From NCBI RefSeq assembly GCF_019793435.1, contig NZ_JAILYH010000005.1, forward strand, positions 124,001-188,000: a DNA stretch of 64,000 nt, given 5' to 3'. The stretch's first letter is position 1; every line of letters begins with the position of its first letter. This stretch comes from Rhizobium redzepovicii. Its GTDB lineage: Bacteria > Pseudomonadota > Alphaproteobacteria > Rhizobiales > Rhizobiaceae. The notes beneath the pieces are model-generated. The model was not told the DNA's origin, made no database searches, and saw only the letters and a program-made list of their open reading frames with translations. A program made the position numbers and the translations under genes. Below are positions 46,880 to 57,694 of this stretch, one piece after another.

Positions 46880-48061
46880 TTAAAGTGCTTCGAAGCACAT
46901 GGCGACACCCATGCCGCCACCGATGCAAAGCGTGGCCAGCCCCTTCTTGGCGCCGCGGCGCTTCATTTCGAACAACAGCGTATTGAGAACGCGCGCGCCG
47001 GAAGCGCCGATCGGATGGCCGATCGCGATCGCCCCGCCGTTGACGTTGACGATCGCAGGATCCCATCCGAGATCCTTGGTGACGGCGCAGGCCTGCGCCG
47101 CGAAAGCCTCGTTGGCTTCGACGAGATCGAGATCGCCGACCGACCAGCCGGCCTTTTCGAGCGCCTTGCGCGACGCCGGGATCGGGCCGGTGCCCATGAT
47201 CGAAGGATCGACGCCGGCGGTCGCCCAAGAGACGATGCGGGCGAGCGGCTGGATACCGCGACGGACCGCCTCCGCTTCGCTCATCAGCACCGCGGCAGCG
47301 GCGCCGTCGTTGAGGCCGGAAGCATTCGCTGCCGTCACCGTGCCCTCCTTGTCGAAGGCCGGGCGCAGCTTACCCATCGCCTCCAGCGTGGCGCCATGAC
47401 GGATATATTCGTCGGCATCGACCGTAACGTCGCCCTTACGCGTCTGAATGATGTAGGGGATGATCTCGTCGGCAAAGCGGCCGGCCTTCTGCGCCGCCTC
47501 CGCCTTGTTCTGCGAGGCGACGGCGAACTGATCCTGCTCGTCACGCGAAAGCTGCCACTGACGCGCGATATTCTCGGCGGTGATGCCCATGTGGTAGCCG
47601 TGGAACGCATCGGTCAGGCCGTCCTTGATCATGGTGTCGACCATCTTGGCGTCGCCCATCTTGACGCCGCCGCGCAAGTGCATGGCATGCGGTGCCATCG
47701 ACATGGATTCCTGGCCGCCGGCAACGATGATCTTGGCGTCGCCGGTGGCGATCTGCTGCATGCCGAGCGCGACGGCGCGCAGACCCGAACCGCAGAGCTG
47801 GTTGACGCCCCAGGCTGTCGCCTCCTTCGGAATGCCGGCTTTTATCGCCGCCTGGCGCGCCGGGTTCTGGCCCTCGCCTGCAGCGAGCACCTGACCGAGG
47901 ATCACCTCATCCACTTCGCCGGCATCGACGCCGGCGCGCGCGAGCGCACCCTTGATGACGGCCGCGCCGAGCTCATGCGCCGGAACCGTTGCGAAAGCGC
48001 CGTTGAACGAGCCGACGGCCGTTCGACCTGCACTGGCGATGACGATGGATGAATTGCTCAT
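46880..48061 (-). CDS. phaA: Acetyl-CoA acetyltransferase (beta-ketothiolase)
   Basis: 393 residues, thiolase fold. Nucleophile Cys90 in [12 protein letters not shown], His in [16 protein letters not shown], second Cys in [13 protein letters not shown]. It condenses two acetyl-CoA to acetoacetyl-CoA, the first step of PHB synthesis. AGGAG supports ATG 48061. The divergent phaR gene starts 238 bp away. Confidence 0.95.
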   Translation of the reverse strand: MSNSSIVIASAGRTAVGSFNGAFATVPAHELGAAVIKGALARAGVDAGEVDEVILGQVLAAGEGQNPARQAAIKAGIPKEATAWGVNQLCGSGLRAVALGMQQIATGDAKIIVAGGQESMSMAPHAMHLRGGVKMGDAKMVDTMIKDGLTDAFHGYHMGITAENIARQWQLSRDEQDQFAVASQNKAEAAQKAGRFADEIIPYIIQTRKGDVTVDADEYIRHGATLEAMGKLRPAFDKEGTVTAANASGLNDGAAAAVLMSEAEAVRRGIQPLARIVSWATAGVDPSIMGTGPIPASRKALEKAGWSVGDLDLVEANEAFAAQACAVTKDLGWDPAIVNVNGGAIAIGHPIGASGARVLNTLLFEMKRRGAKKGLATLCIGGGMGVAMCFEAL

Positions 48062-48299
48062 GGGGACGCTCCTCGTTTTCGTCTCACTTACATAAGAGGA
48101 AACTGGCAAAGCTTGGAGCGCAAGTCAAACGCGAAGACCGGCCGGGGTCATTTTTCGGCACGAACGCGAAAGCCCGAATTCATCTGCTCTGTGAAAGGTT
48201 TGCCGCATCGCACAAAGAGATTGTCACCGGCCTTCTTTTGCGTTTACAGTCTGAAGTGGAGGAATATCCATAATTCAGACGGGGGTCCAGGAGACTGAT

Positions 48300-48872
48300 A
48301 TGGCGAAGCATGAGGGTCAGATAGTCATCAAGAAATACGCCAATCGCCGCCTATACAATACAGGCACCAGCACCTACGTCACGCTGGAAGACCTGGCGGA
48401 GATGGTGAAGAAGGGCGAAGAATTTACCGTCCAGGATGCAAAAAGCGGAGATGACATCACTCATTCGGTGCTGACCCAGATTATCTTCGAGCAGGAATCG
48501 AAGACCGGCAACACGCTTCTCCCGATCTCCTTCCTGCGCCAGCTCATCACCTATTACGGAGACCAGATGCAGATGGTCGTGCCGAGCTTTCTCGAACATT
48601 CGATGCGCGCCTTCAGCGAACAGCAATCCCAGATGCGCGAGCAGGTAAACCGGGCCTTCGGTGAAACGCCGCTCGGCAAGAACCTGCAACTGCCGATGCA
48701 GATGGTCGAGGACCAGGTTCGCCGCAACACCGAGCTGTTTCAGCAGGCGATGCAGATGTTCTCGCCCTTCATGACGCCGCCGGCCAAGGAAAGCCGCAAG
48801 GCCGAGGCCAAGGATATCGATGAGCTGAAGGAACAGCTCCGCGCCCTTCAGAACAAACTCGACAACCTATAA
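48300..48872 (+). CDS. phaR: PHA synthesis regulator PhaR (AniA-like)
   Basis: 190 residues. The N-terminal PHB/PHA accumulation regulator DNA-binding domain contains IVIKKYANRRLYNTGTSTYVTLEDLAEMV. A middle domain and a Gln-rich helical C-terminus (EQLRALQNKLDNL) follow. PhaR senses PHB and represses phasin and other carbon-flow genes; in rhizobia it is called AniA. It is divergent from phaA and overlaps the downstream convergent gene by a few bases at the stops. Confidence 0.95.
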   Translation: MAKHEGQIVIKKYANRRLYNTGTSTYVTLEDLAEMVKKGEEFTVQDAKSGDDITHSVLTQIIFEQESKTGNTLLPISFLRQLITYYGDQMQMVVPSFLEHSMRAFSEQQSQMREQVNRAFGETPLGKNLQLPMQMVEDQVRRNTELFQQAMQMFSPFMTPPAKESRKAEAKDIDELKEQLRALQNKLDNL

Positions 48873-49274
48873 TCCGATCGAGACATCCCGTCCGGCGCTC
48901 CGGATCGACACGGCAAACCCGCCAATCACATCGATCAGAGCGATCGTCATCAAAATGAAGAAGACCTGCGTTGCAGCATCTCGGACGAGCAGAAACTCGA
49001 CCAGGAAGGCGATGAAAACCAGCATCGACAATATGTGGTTGATGAGGTTGCCGGGACCCGTTCTGGTCGCTTTCAGGATTTCGAAGAACAGCACGACGAG
49101 CGCGATGACGATGAAAAGATCGCCGAGCGCCATGCTCCAGATCGCGCCTGATATCATCGACAACACGATGACGTCATGCTGCAGCGCCGGAATACCGCCC
49201 TCGCCCATCAGGCCGAGCATCGCCAGGTTGTAGAGAACGAACGGGATAATCATCAGCGGCATTGCAGCTATCAT
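48867..49274 (-). CDS. Four-helix inner-membrane protein, unknown function
   Basis: 135 residues with four hydrophobic segments (MIIPFVLYNLAMLGLMG; MALGDLFIVIALVVLFFEIL; ILSMLVFIAFLVEFLL; FFILMTIALIDVIGGFAV). AGGAG 8 bases upstream fixes ATG 49274. No family is recognised for certain. Its stop codon overlaps that of phaR on the other strand. Confidence 0.82.
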   Translation of the reverse strand: MIAAMPLMIIPFVLYNLAMLGLMGEGGIPALQHDVIVLSMISGAIWSMALGDLFIVIALVVLFFEILKATRTGPGNLINHILSMLVFIAFLVEFLLVRDAATQVFFILMTIALIDVIGGFAVSIRSAGRDVSIGL

Positions 49275-49361
49275 CGGCAATCTCCTTGGCGGCTGGAAGA
49301 ATACTGCCGCAAAGCATTGCCCCACCGCAAGTCATTGCAAATATTATATCGCTGAATATGA

Positions 49362-49386
49362 AAAGGCCGGCGTGACGCCGGCCTTT
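49362..49386 (-). terminator. Rho-independent terminator of rpmF
   Basis: AAAGGCCGGCG-TGA-CGCCGGCCTTT, a perfect 11-bp stem; on the minus strand it runs into TTT. Confidence 0.88.
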
Positions 49387-49417
49387 AAGCGTTCGATCGG
49401 ACGAGCCTAATCGGAAA

Positions 49418-49603
49418 TTATGCGCTTTCCTTCGGCGTCAGAACCTGGCGGCCGCGATACATGCCGGTCTTCAGGTCGATGTGATGCGGACGGCGAAGTT
49501 CGCCGGAGTTCTTGTCTTCGACATAGGTCGGAGCCTTCAGCGCATCAGCCGAACGGCGCATCCCGCGCTTGGACGGGCTTGTTTTTCTCTTCGGTACAGC
49601 CAT
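49418..49603 (-). CDS. rpmF: 50S ribosomal protein L32
   Basis: 61 residues beginning [22 protein letters not shown], the invariant L32 N-terminus. It lacks the four-Cys zinc ribbon, so it is the C-minus form usual in Alphaproteobacteria. GGAG upstream fixes ATG 49603 and it has its own terminator. Confidence 0.97.
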
Positions 49604-49758
49604 TTCTATTACTCCACTTGCGGGCAAAACATTCCCACGGCCAGACTGGCGGCCGAAACGGACATGTCGCGATTTCGGAATTTTGCGCGCTTATACATGC
49701 AAGGCGCGGCCTTGACCAGTCCCCATGCATATTTTTTGACACGCCGATGATTCCCACC

Positions 49759-50406
49759 TCAGACTTCGTCTTCCGGCACAACCCAAGGCTCGGCGCGCGC
49801 CGCCTCTTCCCATTTGCGCCAAGCCGGATGCGCCTTCATGGTCTGCATATAGGCGAGCGTATCGCTTCGGTCGACCAGCTCATAGATCTCGAACCGGTTG
49901 ACGACGGGCGCAAACATCGCATCTGCGCCCCCGAAAGCGCCGAAGAGAAACGGCCCGCCGGATTGCTGCAAGAGATCCCGCCAGATCGCCTCGATGCGGC
50001 TAATATCGGTATCGACACCATCCGGCAGCGCGATCCTCGCCTTCGGCCGGCGGATATTCATCGGGCAGGCGCTGCGCAGAGCCCGGAAGCTCGAGAGCAT
50101 CTCCATCGAAACCGACCGGGCGAGCGCCCGCTGGGCGCGATCGGCGGGCAGAAGACCGGCGTCCGGATGCAGCTCGGCGGCATATTCGATGATCGCCAGC
50201 GATTCCCAGATCTTCAACGCGCCATGCTGCAGAAGCGGCACCCGCCCGGTCGGAGACACGGCCTTGATATTGGGATTGCCCGCTGCGTCGTCGAAGGGGA
50301 TCAGGACCTCCTCGAAATCGATACCGAGGCCCGTCAGCGCCATCCACGGCCGGAAAGACCAGGAGGAATAGTTCTTGTTGGCGATATAGAGCGTCGGTCT
50401 ATCCAT
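49759..50406 (-). CDS. Glutathione S-transferase family protein
   Basis: 215 residues. N-terminal thioredoxin-like domain with SSWSFRPWMALTGLGIDFEEV, cis-Pro region GRVPLLQHG and the glutathione-binding ESLAIIEYAAE. The helical C-terminal domain follows. It resembles the YfcF/zeta-like cytosolic GST group. Substrate unknown. It lies 13 bp after the DUF1868-like gene on the same strand, so the two may be co-transcribed. Confidence 0.9.
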   Translation of the reverse strand: MDRPTLYIANKNYSSWSFRPWMALTGLGIDFEEVLIPFDDAAGNPNIKAVSPTGRVPLLQHGALKIWESLAIIEYAAELHPDAGLLPADRAQRALARSVSMEMLSSFRALRSACPMNIRRPKARIALPDGVDTDISRIEAIWRDLLQQSGGPFLFGAFGGADAMFAPVVNRFEIYELVDRSDTLAYMQTMKAHPAWRKWEEAARAEPWVVPEDEV

Positions 50407-50419
50407 GGGCTTCTCCCGT

Positions 50420-51142
50420 TCAGACGTCGAAATCGAAAATCAGCAATTCGTGGAAATGGTTCATGTCCTCGAAGACGCAGAATGCCGGTAGCGTCAGCTC
50501 GAAAACAGGGGCCTTGCGGCGGATGTCCTCGGCAACGTCATCGAGCATCGCCTGCCAGCGCGGCAAGGCTTCGTCCTCCAGCCGTTCGATCGCATAGGCG
50601 AAGGTCATGTGAAACTTGTAGTCTTCATGGTTCGGCTGGCGATAGCCGAGGAGATCGGCAAACGCGTGGCGCCAGGCGCGCATGACCTTGCGGTCGTTCT
50701 CCGTCGCTCCGTCGAGGAGCAGGCCCGACGGGCGCGCTTCGACCACGGCGACATTGAAGGGGTCGGCCATCGAAAAACCTTCGAGCCGCGCCGCCATCAG
50801 TTCGGTCATGTCGCCGATCGGCGTCTCGAGCGGAAGATCGCCCGGCCAGAAATCCTGCCGGCGCCTGGTCTCGATGACGCCTTCGAAAAGCGTCATGTGA
50901 AGGCTCGATATCGGCGTGAAGAGGAACTGCTGGGCCTCCGGCATCGCCAGATATTTCTCCCGCGCCTCGATTAGCACCGTCTGCGTCCGCGAGCCTTTCT
51001 CGGCATGGCAGACAATGGTGTTCCCGGCTTCAGGCAAAAAGCCGCCGACCTTGCGATAACGGCTGCCGAGATGGGCGGGCGGGTTCGGATTGTGCGTCTT
51101 CGAATAGAAGAGAAGCTCGGGAGAAAACATCGTAGCGGTCAT
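50420..51142 (-). CDS. 2H phosphoesterase-like protein (DUF1868)
   Basis: About 240 residues with two HxT-type motifs, SSLHMTLFEGV and YKFHMTFAYAI. This is the paired signature of 2H phosphoesterases, which cut cyclic phosphodiesters in RNA or nucleotide metabolism. ATG 51142 opens MTATMFSPELLF; a longer frame to 51241 overlaps mtgA and is less likely. The physiological substrate is unknown. Upstream Shine-Dalgarno is weak. Confidence 0.82.
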   Translation of the reverse strand: MTATMFSPELLFYSKTHNPNPPAHLGSRYRKVGGFLPEAGNTIVCHAEKGSRTQTVLIEAREKYLAMPEAQQFLFTPISSLHMTLFEGVIETRRRQDFWPGDLPLETPIGDMTELMAARLEGFSMADPFNVAVVEARPSGLLLDGATENDRKVMRAWRHAFADLLGYRQPNHEDYKFHMTFAYAIERLEDEALPRWQAMLDDVAEDIRRKAPVFELTLPAFCVFEDMNHFHELLIFDFDV

Positions 51143-51237
51143 GGGCGACTCGAAGGTTCTGTTTGGACTGCACCGCCCATATGGCAGAACCAAGAATGTC
51201 AGATGACGCTCGAGGCTACCAATGACAAGTTCTGCTC

Positions 51238-51939
51238 TCACTCATAGATGCATTTGATGTAATCGCCGGAACCCTGTGCGCGTCTCTCGATCACGCCGGC
51301 AAGCCGGCGAAGGCCGCGGCCTGGTTTGCCGGCATTGCGGTCGATCGGGTTCGGCAGCGAGACCGCAAGCAGCGATGCCTGGCGCCGTGTCAGCTTCGAG
51401 GCCGGCACCATGAAATGATGCTGAGCCGCCGCCTCGATGCCGTAAATGCCCGGACCCCATTCGGCGATGTTGAGATAGATTTCCATCAGCCGCCGTTTCG
51501 ACAGGACGAAATCCGTGGAGACGGCCAGCGGAAGCTCCATCGCCTTGCGCACGAAGGAGCGGCTGTTCCAGAGAAAGAGGTTCTTCGCCGTCTGCATCGG
51601 GATGGTGCTGCCGCCGCGCGTTGCCTGGCCCTTCAGCGTATCTTCGACCAGCAGGCGCATTTCCGCCCAGTCGACACCGCCGTGAAAGCAATATTGCCCG
51701 TCTTCGGACATCATCACCGACTGCACCACAACCGGGGCGATCTCATCAAGCGACACCCATCTGCGGTCATAGCCGCGCAGCAGTACGAGATCGCGCAGCA
51801 TCAGCGTCGAGACGGGGTGAATGAACGGCAGCACGTAGAAAAAGATCAGCGCGTAAGGAAGGATCACCAGCGCCAGCACGGCAAGCACGATGCGTTTCAA
51901 CACGCGCCGGTCTCCGAACCATTGCCGGCGAGCCGGCAT
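51238..51939 (-). CDS. mtgA: Monofunctional biosynthetic peptidoglycan glycosyltransferase
   Basis: About 233 residues, GT51 domain with one N-terminal membrane anchor ([22 protein letters not shown]). The catalytic Glu lies in [16 protein letters not shown], followed by [16 protein letters not shown] and [15 protein letters not shown]. It polymerises lipid II glycan strands without a transpeptidase. ATG 51939 has AGAGGA upstream; an in-frame TTG at 51984 is possible. Confidence 0.93.
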   Translation of the reverse strand: MPARRQWFGDRRVLKRIVLAVLALVILPYALIFFYVLPFIHPVSTLMLRDLVLLRGYDRRWVSLDEIAPVVVQSVMMSEDGQYCFHGGVDWAEMRLLVEDTLKGQATRGGSTIPMQTAKNLFLWNSRSFVRKAMELPLAVSTDFVLSKRRLMEIYLNIAEWGPGIYGIEAAAQHHFMVPASKLTRRQASLLAVSLPNPIDRNAGKPGRGLRRLAGVIERRAQGSGDYIKCIYE

Positions 51940-52109
51940 GTCGGCGATGTCCTCTCTCTCCGGCGCTATATCCAATGTCCCCAACCCGATTTCGCTCCTG
52001 TCGTTCTCATAACGCCTGTAGGCCGCTTATGCCAGAGTGCGTGGCGAATCTTGCCGCGCCATCGACAATTCCGTTGCAAGCCCGGGGGCGCTCATGCCAA
52101 ACAGCGCCC

Positions 52110-53024
52110 ATGGATGCGAACCGGGACACTTTCGAGACGAGGCTGAAGAACAACGCCCGCGAGATCGAGGCGCTGCTCGATGCATTGCTTTTACCGAACG
52201 CCCTTTCCGACGAAATCGCCAGGCCCGAGACGCTGCGCAGCGCCATGCACTATGCCGTGCTGAACGGCGGCAAGCGGCTGCGCCCGTTCCTGGTGGTCGA
52301 AAGCGCCGCCCTTCTTGGCGGTGATGCCGAGGCCGCACGCCGCGTCGGCGCCGCACTCGAATGCGTCCACTGTTATTCGCTGGTGCATGACGATCTGCCC
52401 GCCATGGACGATGATGATCTCCGCCGCGGCAAACCGACTGTTCATATTAAGTTCGATGAAGCCACCGCGATCCTCGCAGGCGACAGCCTGCTGACCTACG
52501 CCTTCGATATCATCGCCGCGCCGGAAACTACGCTTGCCGATACGAGCAAGGCCTCGCTGGTGCTGGCGCTTGCCCGCGCCGCCGGTCTCGGCGGCATGGC
52601 CGGCGGCCAGGCGCTCGATCTCGCGGCGGAAAAACAAGCCCCTGACGAGGCCGGCATCATCCGCCTGCAGGCGATGAAAACCGGCGCGCTGATCCGCTTC
52701 GCCTGCGAAGCCGGCGCCCTCATCGCGGCGAGTCCGCCGGAAGATCGTCGCCGCCTGCGTGCTTTCGGCGAAAAGATCGGCCTTGCCTTTCAGCTCGCCG
52801 ACGACATTCTCGACCTGACCTCTGATGCCGCGACCATGGGCAAGGCGACCGGCAAGGATGCGGCCCGCGGCAAGGGAACGCTCGTGGCGCTGCATGGCAT
52901 CGAATGGGCCGAGGAGCAGCTCCGCCAGCATGTCCGCGATGCCGAGGCGCTGCTTGCCCCCTACGGCGCCCGCGCCTCGACGCTGATCGCGGCGGCACAT
53001 TTCATCGCCGACCGGAAGAGCTGA
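52110..53024 (+). CDS. ispA: Short-chain polyprenyl diphosphate synthase (farnesyl diphosphate synthase)
   Basis: 304 residues. First Asp-rich motif VHDDLPAMDDDDLRRG, second DDILDLTSD, and the GGKRLRPFL substrate-binding segment. The inserted PAMD type of first motif is the bacterial IspA form. It condenses IPP with DMAPP/GPP. ATG 52110 gives the family length. It converges on hisC with 8 bp between stops; ispG of the same isoprenoid pathway lies one gene further on. Confidence 0.92.
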   Translation: MDANRDTFETRLKNNAREIEALLDALLLPNALSDEIARPETLRSAMHYAVLNGGKRLRPFLVVESAALLGGDAEAARRVGAALECVHCYSLVHDDLPAMDDDDLRRGKPTVHIKFDEATAILAGDSLLTYAFDIIAAPETTLADTSKASLVLALARAAGLGGMAGGQALDLAAEKQAPDEAGIIRLQAMKTGALIRFACEAGALIAASPPEDRRRLRAFGEKIGLAFQLADDILDLTSDAATMGKATGKDAARGKGTLVALHGIEWAEEQLRQHVRDAEALLAPYGARASTLIAAAHFIADRKS

Positions 53025-53032
53025 AGCGTCAC

Positions 53033-54094
53033 TCAGGCTGCCAGTATTTCCTTGAGGGCGGAAACCAGACGCGCGCATTCCTCGTCCGTGCCGATGCTGA
53101 TGCGCAGGAAATCCGAAATGCGCGGCTTGGCGAAATGCCGGACGAGAACGCCACGCTCCCGCAGAGCCGCTTGAAGCGCAGCACCCGACCGGCTTTCATG
53201 CCTTGCGAAAACGAAATTCGCCTGAGACGGCAGCACTTCGAATTCCAACGCTTCGAGGTCCCGGACGAGACCGTTCCGGCTGGCGATCAGCTTCCTCCGA
53301 CATGTCTCGAACCACGCCTCGTCCTTGATCGCTGCCGTTGCGGCAACCTGCGCCAGGCGATCGAGCGGATAGGAATTGAAGCTGTCCTTGACGCGCACCA
53401 GCGCCTCGATCAGGTCCCGCTGTCCGAGCGCGAAGCCGACTCGCAGGCCCGCAAACGAGCGGGATTTCGACAGGGTCTGAACGACAAGCAGGTTGGGATA
53501 TTTGGAAATGAGCGGAATGGCGCTGTCACCGCCGAAATCGACATAAGCCTCGTCGATCACCACGACCGCATCCGGATGGGCGGCGACAAGCGCCTCTATG
53601 TCGGCAAGCGGCAGGCCGATGCCGGTCGGCGCATTCGGATTGGGTATGATGATCGCACCGCACGGCCTGTCGTAATCCGCAAGCCGGACCTGGAACTTGT
53701 CATCGACCGGCACTTCGATCGCTTCGATGTCGTATAGCAGGCTATAAGTCGGATAGAAGCTGTAGCTCACATCGGGATAGAGAAGCGGCAGCTCATGTTT
53801 CAGCAGCGCCTGAAACGTATGCGCAAGGACCTCGTCGGAGCCGTTGCCGACGAAGACCTCATCCGCCGTCAGGCCGTGACGGGCAGCGATCGTCTCGCGC
53901 AATTCCGTCGCCGCCGGATCGGGATAGAGCCGCAAACGATCATCCGCCGCTTGGCCGATCGCTTCGATCGCCTTCGGGGACGGCCCGTAGGGGTTCTCGT
54001 TGGTGTTGAGCTTGACCAGACCGGGAATGCGGGGCTGCTCCCCGGCGACGTAGGGTCGGAGCTTGCTGACGATGGGCGACCAGTAGCGGCTCAT
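53033..54094 (-). CDS. hisC: Histidinol-phosphate aminotransferase
   Basis: 353 residues, class II PLP aminotransferase fold. Motifs are [26 protein letters not shown] and the PLP-binding Lys in [17 protein letters not shown]. It catalyses a late step of histidine synthesis; such paralogues may also accept aromatic substrates. It follows ispG after 16 bp, an unusual pairing but consistent with an operon. Confidence 0.9.
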   Translation of the reverse strand: MSRYWSPIVSKLRPYVAGEQPRIPGLVKLNTNENPYGPSPKAIEAIGQAADDRLRLYPDPAATELRETIAARHGLTADEVFVGNGSDEVLAHTFQALLKHELPLLYPDVSYSFYPTYSLLYDIEAIEVPVDDKFQVRLADYDRPCGAIIIPNPNAPTGIGLPLADIEALVAAHPDAVVVIDEAYVDFGGDSAIPLISKYPNLLVVQTLSKSRSFAGLRVGFALGQRDLIEALVRVKDSFNSYPLDRLAQVAATAAIKDEAWFETCRRKLIASRNGLVRDLEALEFEVLPSQANFVFARHESRSGAALQAALRERGVLVRHFAKPRISDFLRISIGTDEECARLVSALKEILAA

Positions 54095-54110
54095 GCGAAT
54101 TCGCCGACCT

Positions 54111-55361
54111 TCATTCCGCCGCCGTCCGCTGGCCGAAACGCTTCTCGATATAGTCGACGACGAGCGCCTCGAAGTCGGCGGCGATATTGGGACCGCGCAA
54201 CGTCAGCGCCTTCCGGCCGTCGATAAAGACGGGGGCTGCCGGAGTCTCGCCGGTGCCGGGAAGCGAAATGCCGATATCGGCATGTTTGCTTTCGCCCGGT
54301 CCGTTGACGATGCAGCCCATGACGGCAACGTTCAGCGCCTCGACGCCCGGATATTTCTCGCGCCAGACCGGCATGTTCTTGCGGATGTCGTTCTGGATGT
54401 TCTGAGCAAGCTCCTGGAACACCGTCGACGTCGTGCGTCCGCAGCCGGGACAGGCGGCAACGACGGGCACGAACTGGCGGAAGCCCATGACCTGCAGGAT
54501 TTCCTGCGCCACCTGAACTTCGCGCGTGCGGTCGCCGTTCGGCTCCGGTGTCAGCGACACGCGGATCGTATCGCCGATGCCCTGCTGCAGCACGAAGCCC
54601 ATCGCCGCCGACGAAGCGACGATGCCCTTGGTGCCCATGCCGGCTTCGGTCAGGCCGAGATGCAGCGCGTGATTGGAACGCTCGGCGAGCATGGAATTGA
54701 CGGCGATCAGGTCCTGGACCTGGCTGACCTTGGCCGACAGGATGATGCGGTTGCGCGGCAAGCCGATCTCTTGGGCAAGGGCCGCCGAAAGCAGCGCCGA
54801 TTGCACGATCGCCTCGCGCGTCACCTGCCGGGCCGAAAACGGCGAGCCGGCTGCGGCATTCTCATCCATCAGCGCCGTCAGGAGATCCTGATCGAGCGAA
54901 CCCCAGTTGACGCCGATGCGCACCGGCTTGTCATAGCGGATCGCCATCTCGATGATCTCGGCGAACTGCTTGTCCTTCTTGTCCTTGAAGCCGACATTGC
55001 CGGGGTTGATGCGGTATTTCGCCAGCGCTGCGGCACAATCAGGATGATCGGCAAGCAGTTTGTGGCCGATATAGTGGAAGTCGCCGATCAATGGCACGTC
55101 CATGCCGAGCCGCAACAGCCGCTCGCGGATCTTCGGCACGGCGGCCGCACTTTCGTCTCGGTCGACGGTGATGCGCACCAGCTCCGAGCCAGCCCGGTGG
55201 AGTGCGGCGACCTGCGCGACGGTCGAATCGATATCGGCCGTATCGGTGTTCGTCATCGATTGCACGACGACCGGCGCCCCGCCGCCAACGATGACGCCGC
55301 CGACATCGACGGCAACGGATGCGCGGCGCGGTTTCGGATCAAAATCGGCAATTGGAGACAT
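54111..55361 (-). CDS. ispG: 4-Hydroxy-3-methylbut-2-enyl-diphosphate synthase
   Basis: 416 residues, GcpE. The 4Fe-4S ligands lie in [13 protein letters not shown] and [12 protein letters not shown]; the N-terminal TIM barrel has [14 protein letters not shown]. It works in the MEP pathway just before IspH. AGGA precedes ATG 55361. The next gene downstream, hisC, is likely co-transcribed. Confidence 0.96.
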   Translation of the reverse strand: MSPIADFDPKPRRASVAVDVGGVIVGGGAPVVVQSMTNTDTADIDSTVAQVAALHRAGSELVRITVDRDESAAAVPKIRERLLRLGMDVPLIGDFHYIGHKLLADHPDCAAALAKYRINPGNVGFKDKKDKQFAEIIEMAIRYDKPVRIGVNWGSLDQDLLTALMDENAAAGSPFSARQVTREAIVQSALLSAALAQEIGLPRNRIILSAKVSQVQDLIAVNSMLAERSNHALHLGLTEAGMGTKGIVASSAAMGFVLQQGIGDTIRVSLTPEPNGDRTREVQVAQEILQVMGFRQFVPVVAACPGCGRTTSTVFQELAQNIQNDIRKNMPVWREKYPGVEALNVAVMGCIVNGPGESKHADIGISLPGTGETPAAPVFIDGRKALTLRGPNIAADFEALVVDYIEKRFGQRTAAE

Positions 55362-55457
55362 TAAGAGTTCCTGGACCCCTGAAAACAGTGCCTTTCAGGT
55401 GGATCATGACTGCTTTCTTGTCAACCGCTCCTGATATCACTTTTGTTGGGAGGCGGC

Positions 55458-56651
55458 TTAATGGCCGCCGCCGGAGACTCCGTCGGCATAACGGGCTAGT
55501 TTGGAGAACAGCAGAACGACGAGCAGGAGTACCGGCAGCGCCATGAAGACCGCCGCAAAGCCGACATGCTCGGCGACGAAGCCGATCAAGGACGGCGCAA
55601 CCAGCATGCCGGAATAGCCCATGGTCGTGACGACCGAGATGCCGATGCCGGGCTTGAGGCCGGGAATGTTGCCCGCCGCCGAGAAGGCGATCGGCACCAT
55701 GTTGGAGATGCCGATGCCGCAAAAGGCAAAGCCCAGAATGGCAATCTCCGCATTCGGCGCCAGACCTGCAAGCAGCATGCCGACGATGGCAAACACGGTG
55801 CAGATCCGCAGCGTTTTGACGCCGCCCAGACGGTCGCGCACCAGGTCGCCGGCAAAGCGCATGATTGCCATCGTCGCCGAAAAGGCTGCAAAACCAAGGC
55901 CGGAGAGCGCCACGGAGGCATCCATTTCCTGGCGGAGATAGAGCGCGCCCCAGTCCAGAACCGCGCCTTCCGGCACCATGGAGAACAAGGCCATCAATCC
56001 GAGCAGCCACGGCAGCGGCACCATCGGCAGCCTGGTCTTTTCCTTCTTGGCATCGGGATGCGGCGGATCGGCCAGGATCATTGGCCAGGCGATCGCGAGA
56101 AAGATCGCCGCCAGCACCGTCGCCAGTTCGGCATGGCCGAGAATGCCCAGCTTGGAGATCACGATGCCGCCGAGACCCGAGCCGATCAGCCCGCCGAGGC
56201 TCCAGAAAGCGTGGCAGGACGACATGATGGAGCGACGCATGGATTTTTCGACCGACACGGCATTGGCATTCATCGCCACATCCATGGCGCCGATAAAACC
56301 GCCGAACAGGAAGAGCGAGATTGCCCCGGTGATCACATTCGGCGCGAGCGTCAATGCCAGGAGCAGCGGCAGCACGCAGACAGCCAGCAGCTGAACGACG
56401 ATACGCGAGCCGTGTTTGGCAATCTGCGCCCCGGCGATCGGCATCATCACCAGCGAGCCGACGCCGAAGACAAGGATCATCAGCCCGAGTTCGAACTTGG
56501 AGAGCGCCAACCGCTCGGCAAAATCCGGGATCTTCGGCGCCCAGCAGCCGACGACGAAGCCGTTCATGAGAAAGAGCAGGGAAACCGCCGCCCTGCTTCT
56601 GGTGATGAAGCCGCTTCGAGCTGCCGGCGGCGCATTCACATGACTGTCCAT
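55458..56651 (-). CDS. MFS transporter (YbjJ-like)
   Basis: 398 residues with about 12 hydrophobic segments. It opens SRAAVSLLFLMNGFVVGCWAPKIPDF, typical of the YbjJ group of uncharacterised MFS proteins. AGGAA about 10 bases upstream supports ATG 56651; a longer frame overlaps the regulator gene and is not used. The DeoR-type gene 64 bp upstream on the same strand suggests sugar-related control. Substrate unknown. Confidence 0.88.
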   Translation of the reverse strand: MDSHVNAPPAARSGFITRSRAAVSLLFLMNGFVVGCWAPKIPDFAERLALSKFELGLMILVFGVGSLVMMPIAGAQIAKHGSRIVVQLLAVCVLPLLLALTLAPNVITGAISLFLFGGFIGAMDVAMNANAVSVEKSMRRSIMSSCHAFWSLGGLIGSGLGGIVISKLGILGHAELATVLAAIFLAIAWPMILADPPHPDAKKEKTRLPMVPLPWLLGLMALFSMVPEGAVLDWGALYLRQEMDASVALSGLGFAAFSATMAIMRFAGDLVRDRLGGVKTLRICTVFAIVGMLLAGLAPNAEIAILGFAFCGIGISNMVPIAFSAAGNIPGLKPGIGISVVTTMGYSGMLVAPSLIGFVAEHVGFAAVFMALPVLLLVVLLFSKLARYADGVSGGGH

Positions 56652-56715
56652 TTCTCGGTCTTTCCTCATTGCCGGGCTTGCACGCCCGGTTTCCCTAAAC
56701 TCGATGACGAGGGTC

Positions 56716-57492
56716 TCAGTTCGTTTTCTCGGCGACGACGGTCCTGCATCCGCGCGCGCGGTAATCGGCGAGAATGGCCGGATCGGCATCGTGCTCGACC
56801 ACCAGGCATTCGCAATGGGCAACTGGCAGAATGCTATGGGGGGCGGCAGTGCCGAATTTCTCCGAGGTTGCCGCCACCAATACCTTTCTGCTTCGCGACG
56901 CCGCATAGCGCTTGAACTCGGCATCTTCGAAACCGAACACGGTGATGCCGGCCTCAAGATCGACGCCGCAGGCGCCGAGAATGCAGAGATCGGGCGAAAT
57001 CTGCTCCATATCCCGCAAGGCTTTGGCACCGAGCGAACCGCCCGTCTGCCGGTCCACCATTCCGCCGATCAAAATGACGTTGACGGCAGGCTTGTCGATC
57101 AGCGCCGCGGCGATCGCCGGCGCATTCGTTGCAGCCGTCAGCGCAAGTTCAGCCGGCAGTGCGTTGGCAATCGCCAGATTGGTGCTGCCGGCATCGAAGA
57201 ATACCGTCGAACCGGCGGCAATCTGCTGTGTCGCAGCGCGCGCCAGCGCCCGTTTCCGGTCAACGGCAAAACCGATCCGCTGTGTCAGACTTCCATGCGC
57301 CGGCGAGATCGGCAATGCGCCGCCATAGACCCGCTCGCAAAGCCCTGCCGCGGCCATTTCGCGCAGATCGCGCCGCACCGTATCTTCGGAGACGCCGAAT
57401 TCGAGCGCAAGTTCCGTCGCCAGCACGCGGCCGTTCAGCCGCAGCCTCTCGGAAATCACGCCCTGGCGCTCGCGCAACAAAAAATCCTGCAT
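56716..57492 (-). CDS. DeoR/GlpR-family transcriptional regulator
   Basis: 258 residues. N-terminal DeoR helix-turn-helix (RLNGRVLATELALEFGVSEDTVRRDLREMAAAGLCERVYGGAL) and a C-terminal sugar-phosphate sensor domain (FDAGSTNLAIANAL; LIGGMVDRQTGGSLG). Such regulators respond to phosphorylated sugars. It probably controls itself and the adjacent MFS transporter. Confidence 0.92.
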   Translation of the reverse strand: MQDFLLRERQGVISERLRLNGRVLATELALEFGVSEDTVRRDLREMAAAGLCERVYGGALPISPAHGSLTQRIGFAVDRKRALARAATQQIAAGSTVFFDAGSTNLAIANALPAELALTAATNAPAIAAALIDKPAVNVILIGGMVDRQTGGSLGAKALRDMEQISPDLCILGACGVDLEAGITVFGFEDAEFKRYAASRSRKVLVAATSEKFGTAAPHSILPVAHCECLVVEHDADPAILADYRARGCRTVVAEKTN

Positions 57493-57694
57493 GTTTTTAC
57501 CGGATTGAAATCTGTGAAACTAGAAACGTGCATAAACGCTTATGATCCGGCACACAATATGCACAAACACACATTTCCTGACGTTGTGAAACAAAGCTCC
57601 ACCATGCGAAAGATCGCCTATTGACCGGTCAAGAGGCCTATCGATCGACCATTCCCCACTTCCCCGCCGGCATTCTGCCATCTGGTGCGCTCCC

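Noticed and set aside
56652..57029. N-terminal extension of the MFS transporter
   Set aside because: It overlaps the DeoR gene in another frame and lacks membrane or domain features; ATG 56651 has its own ribosome site.
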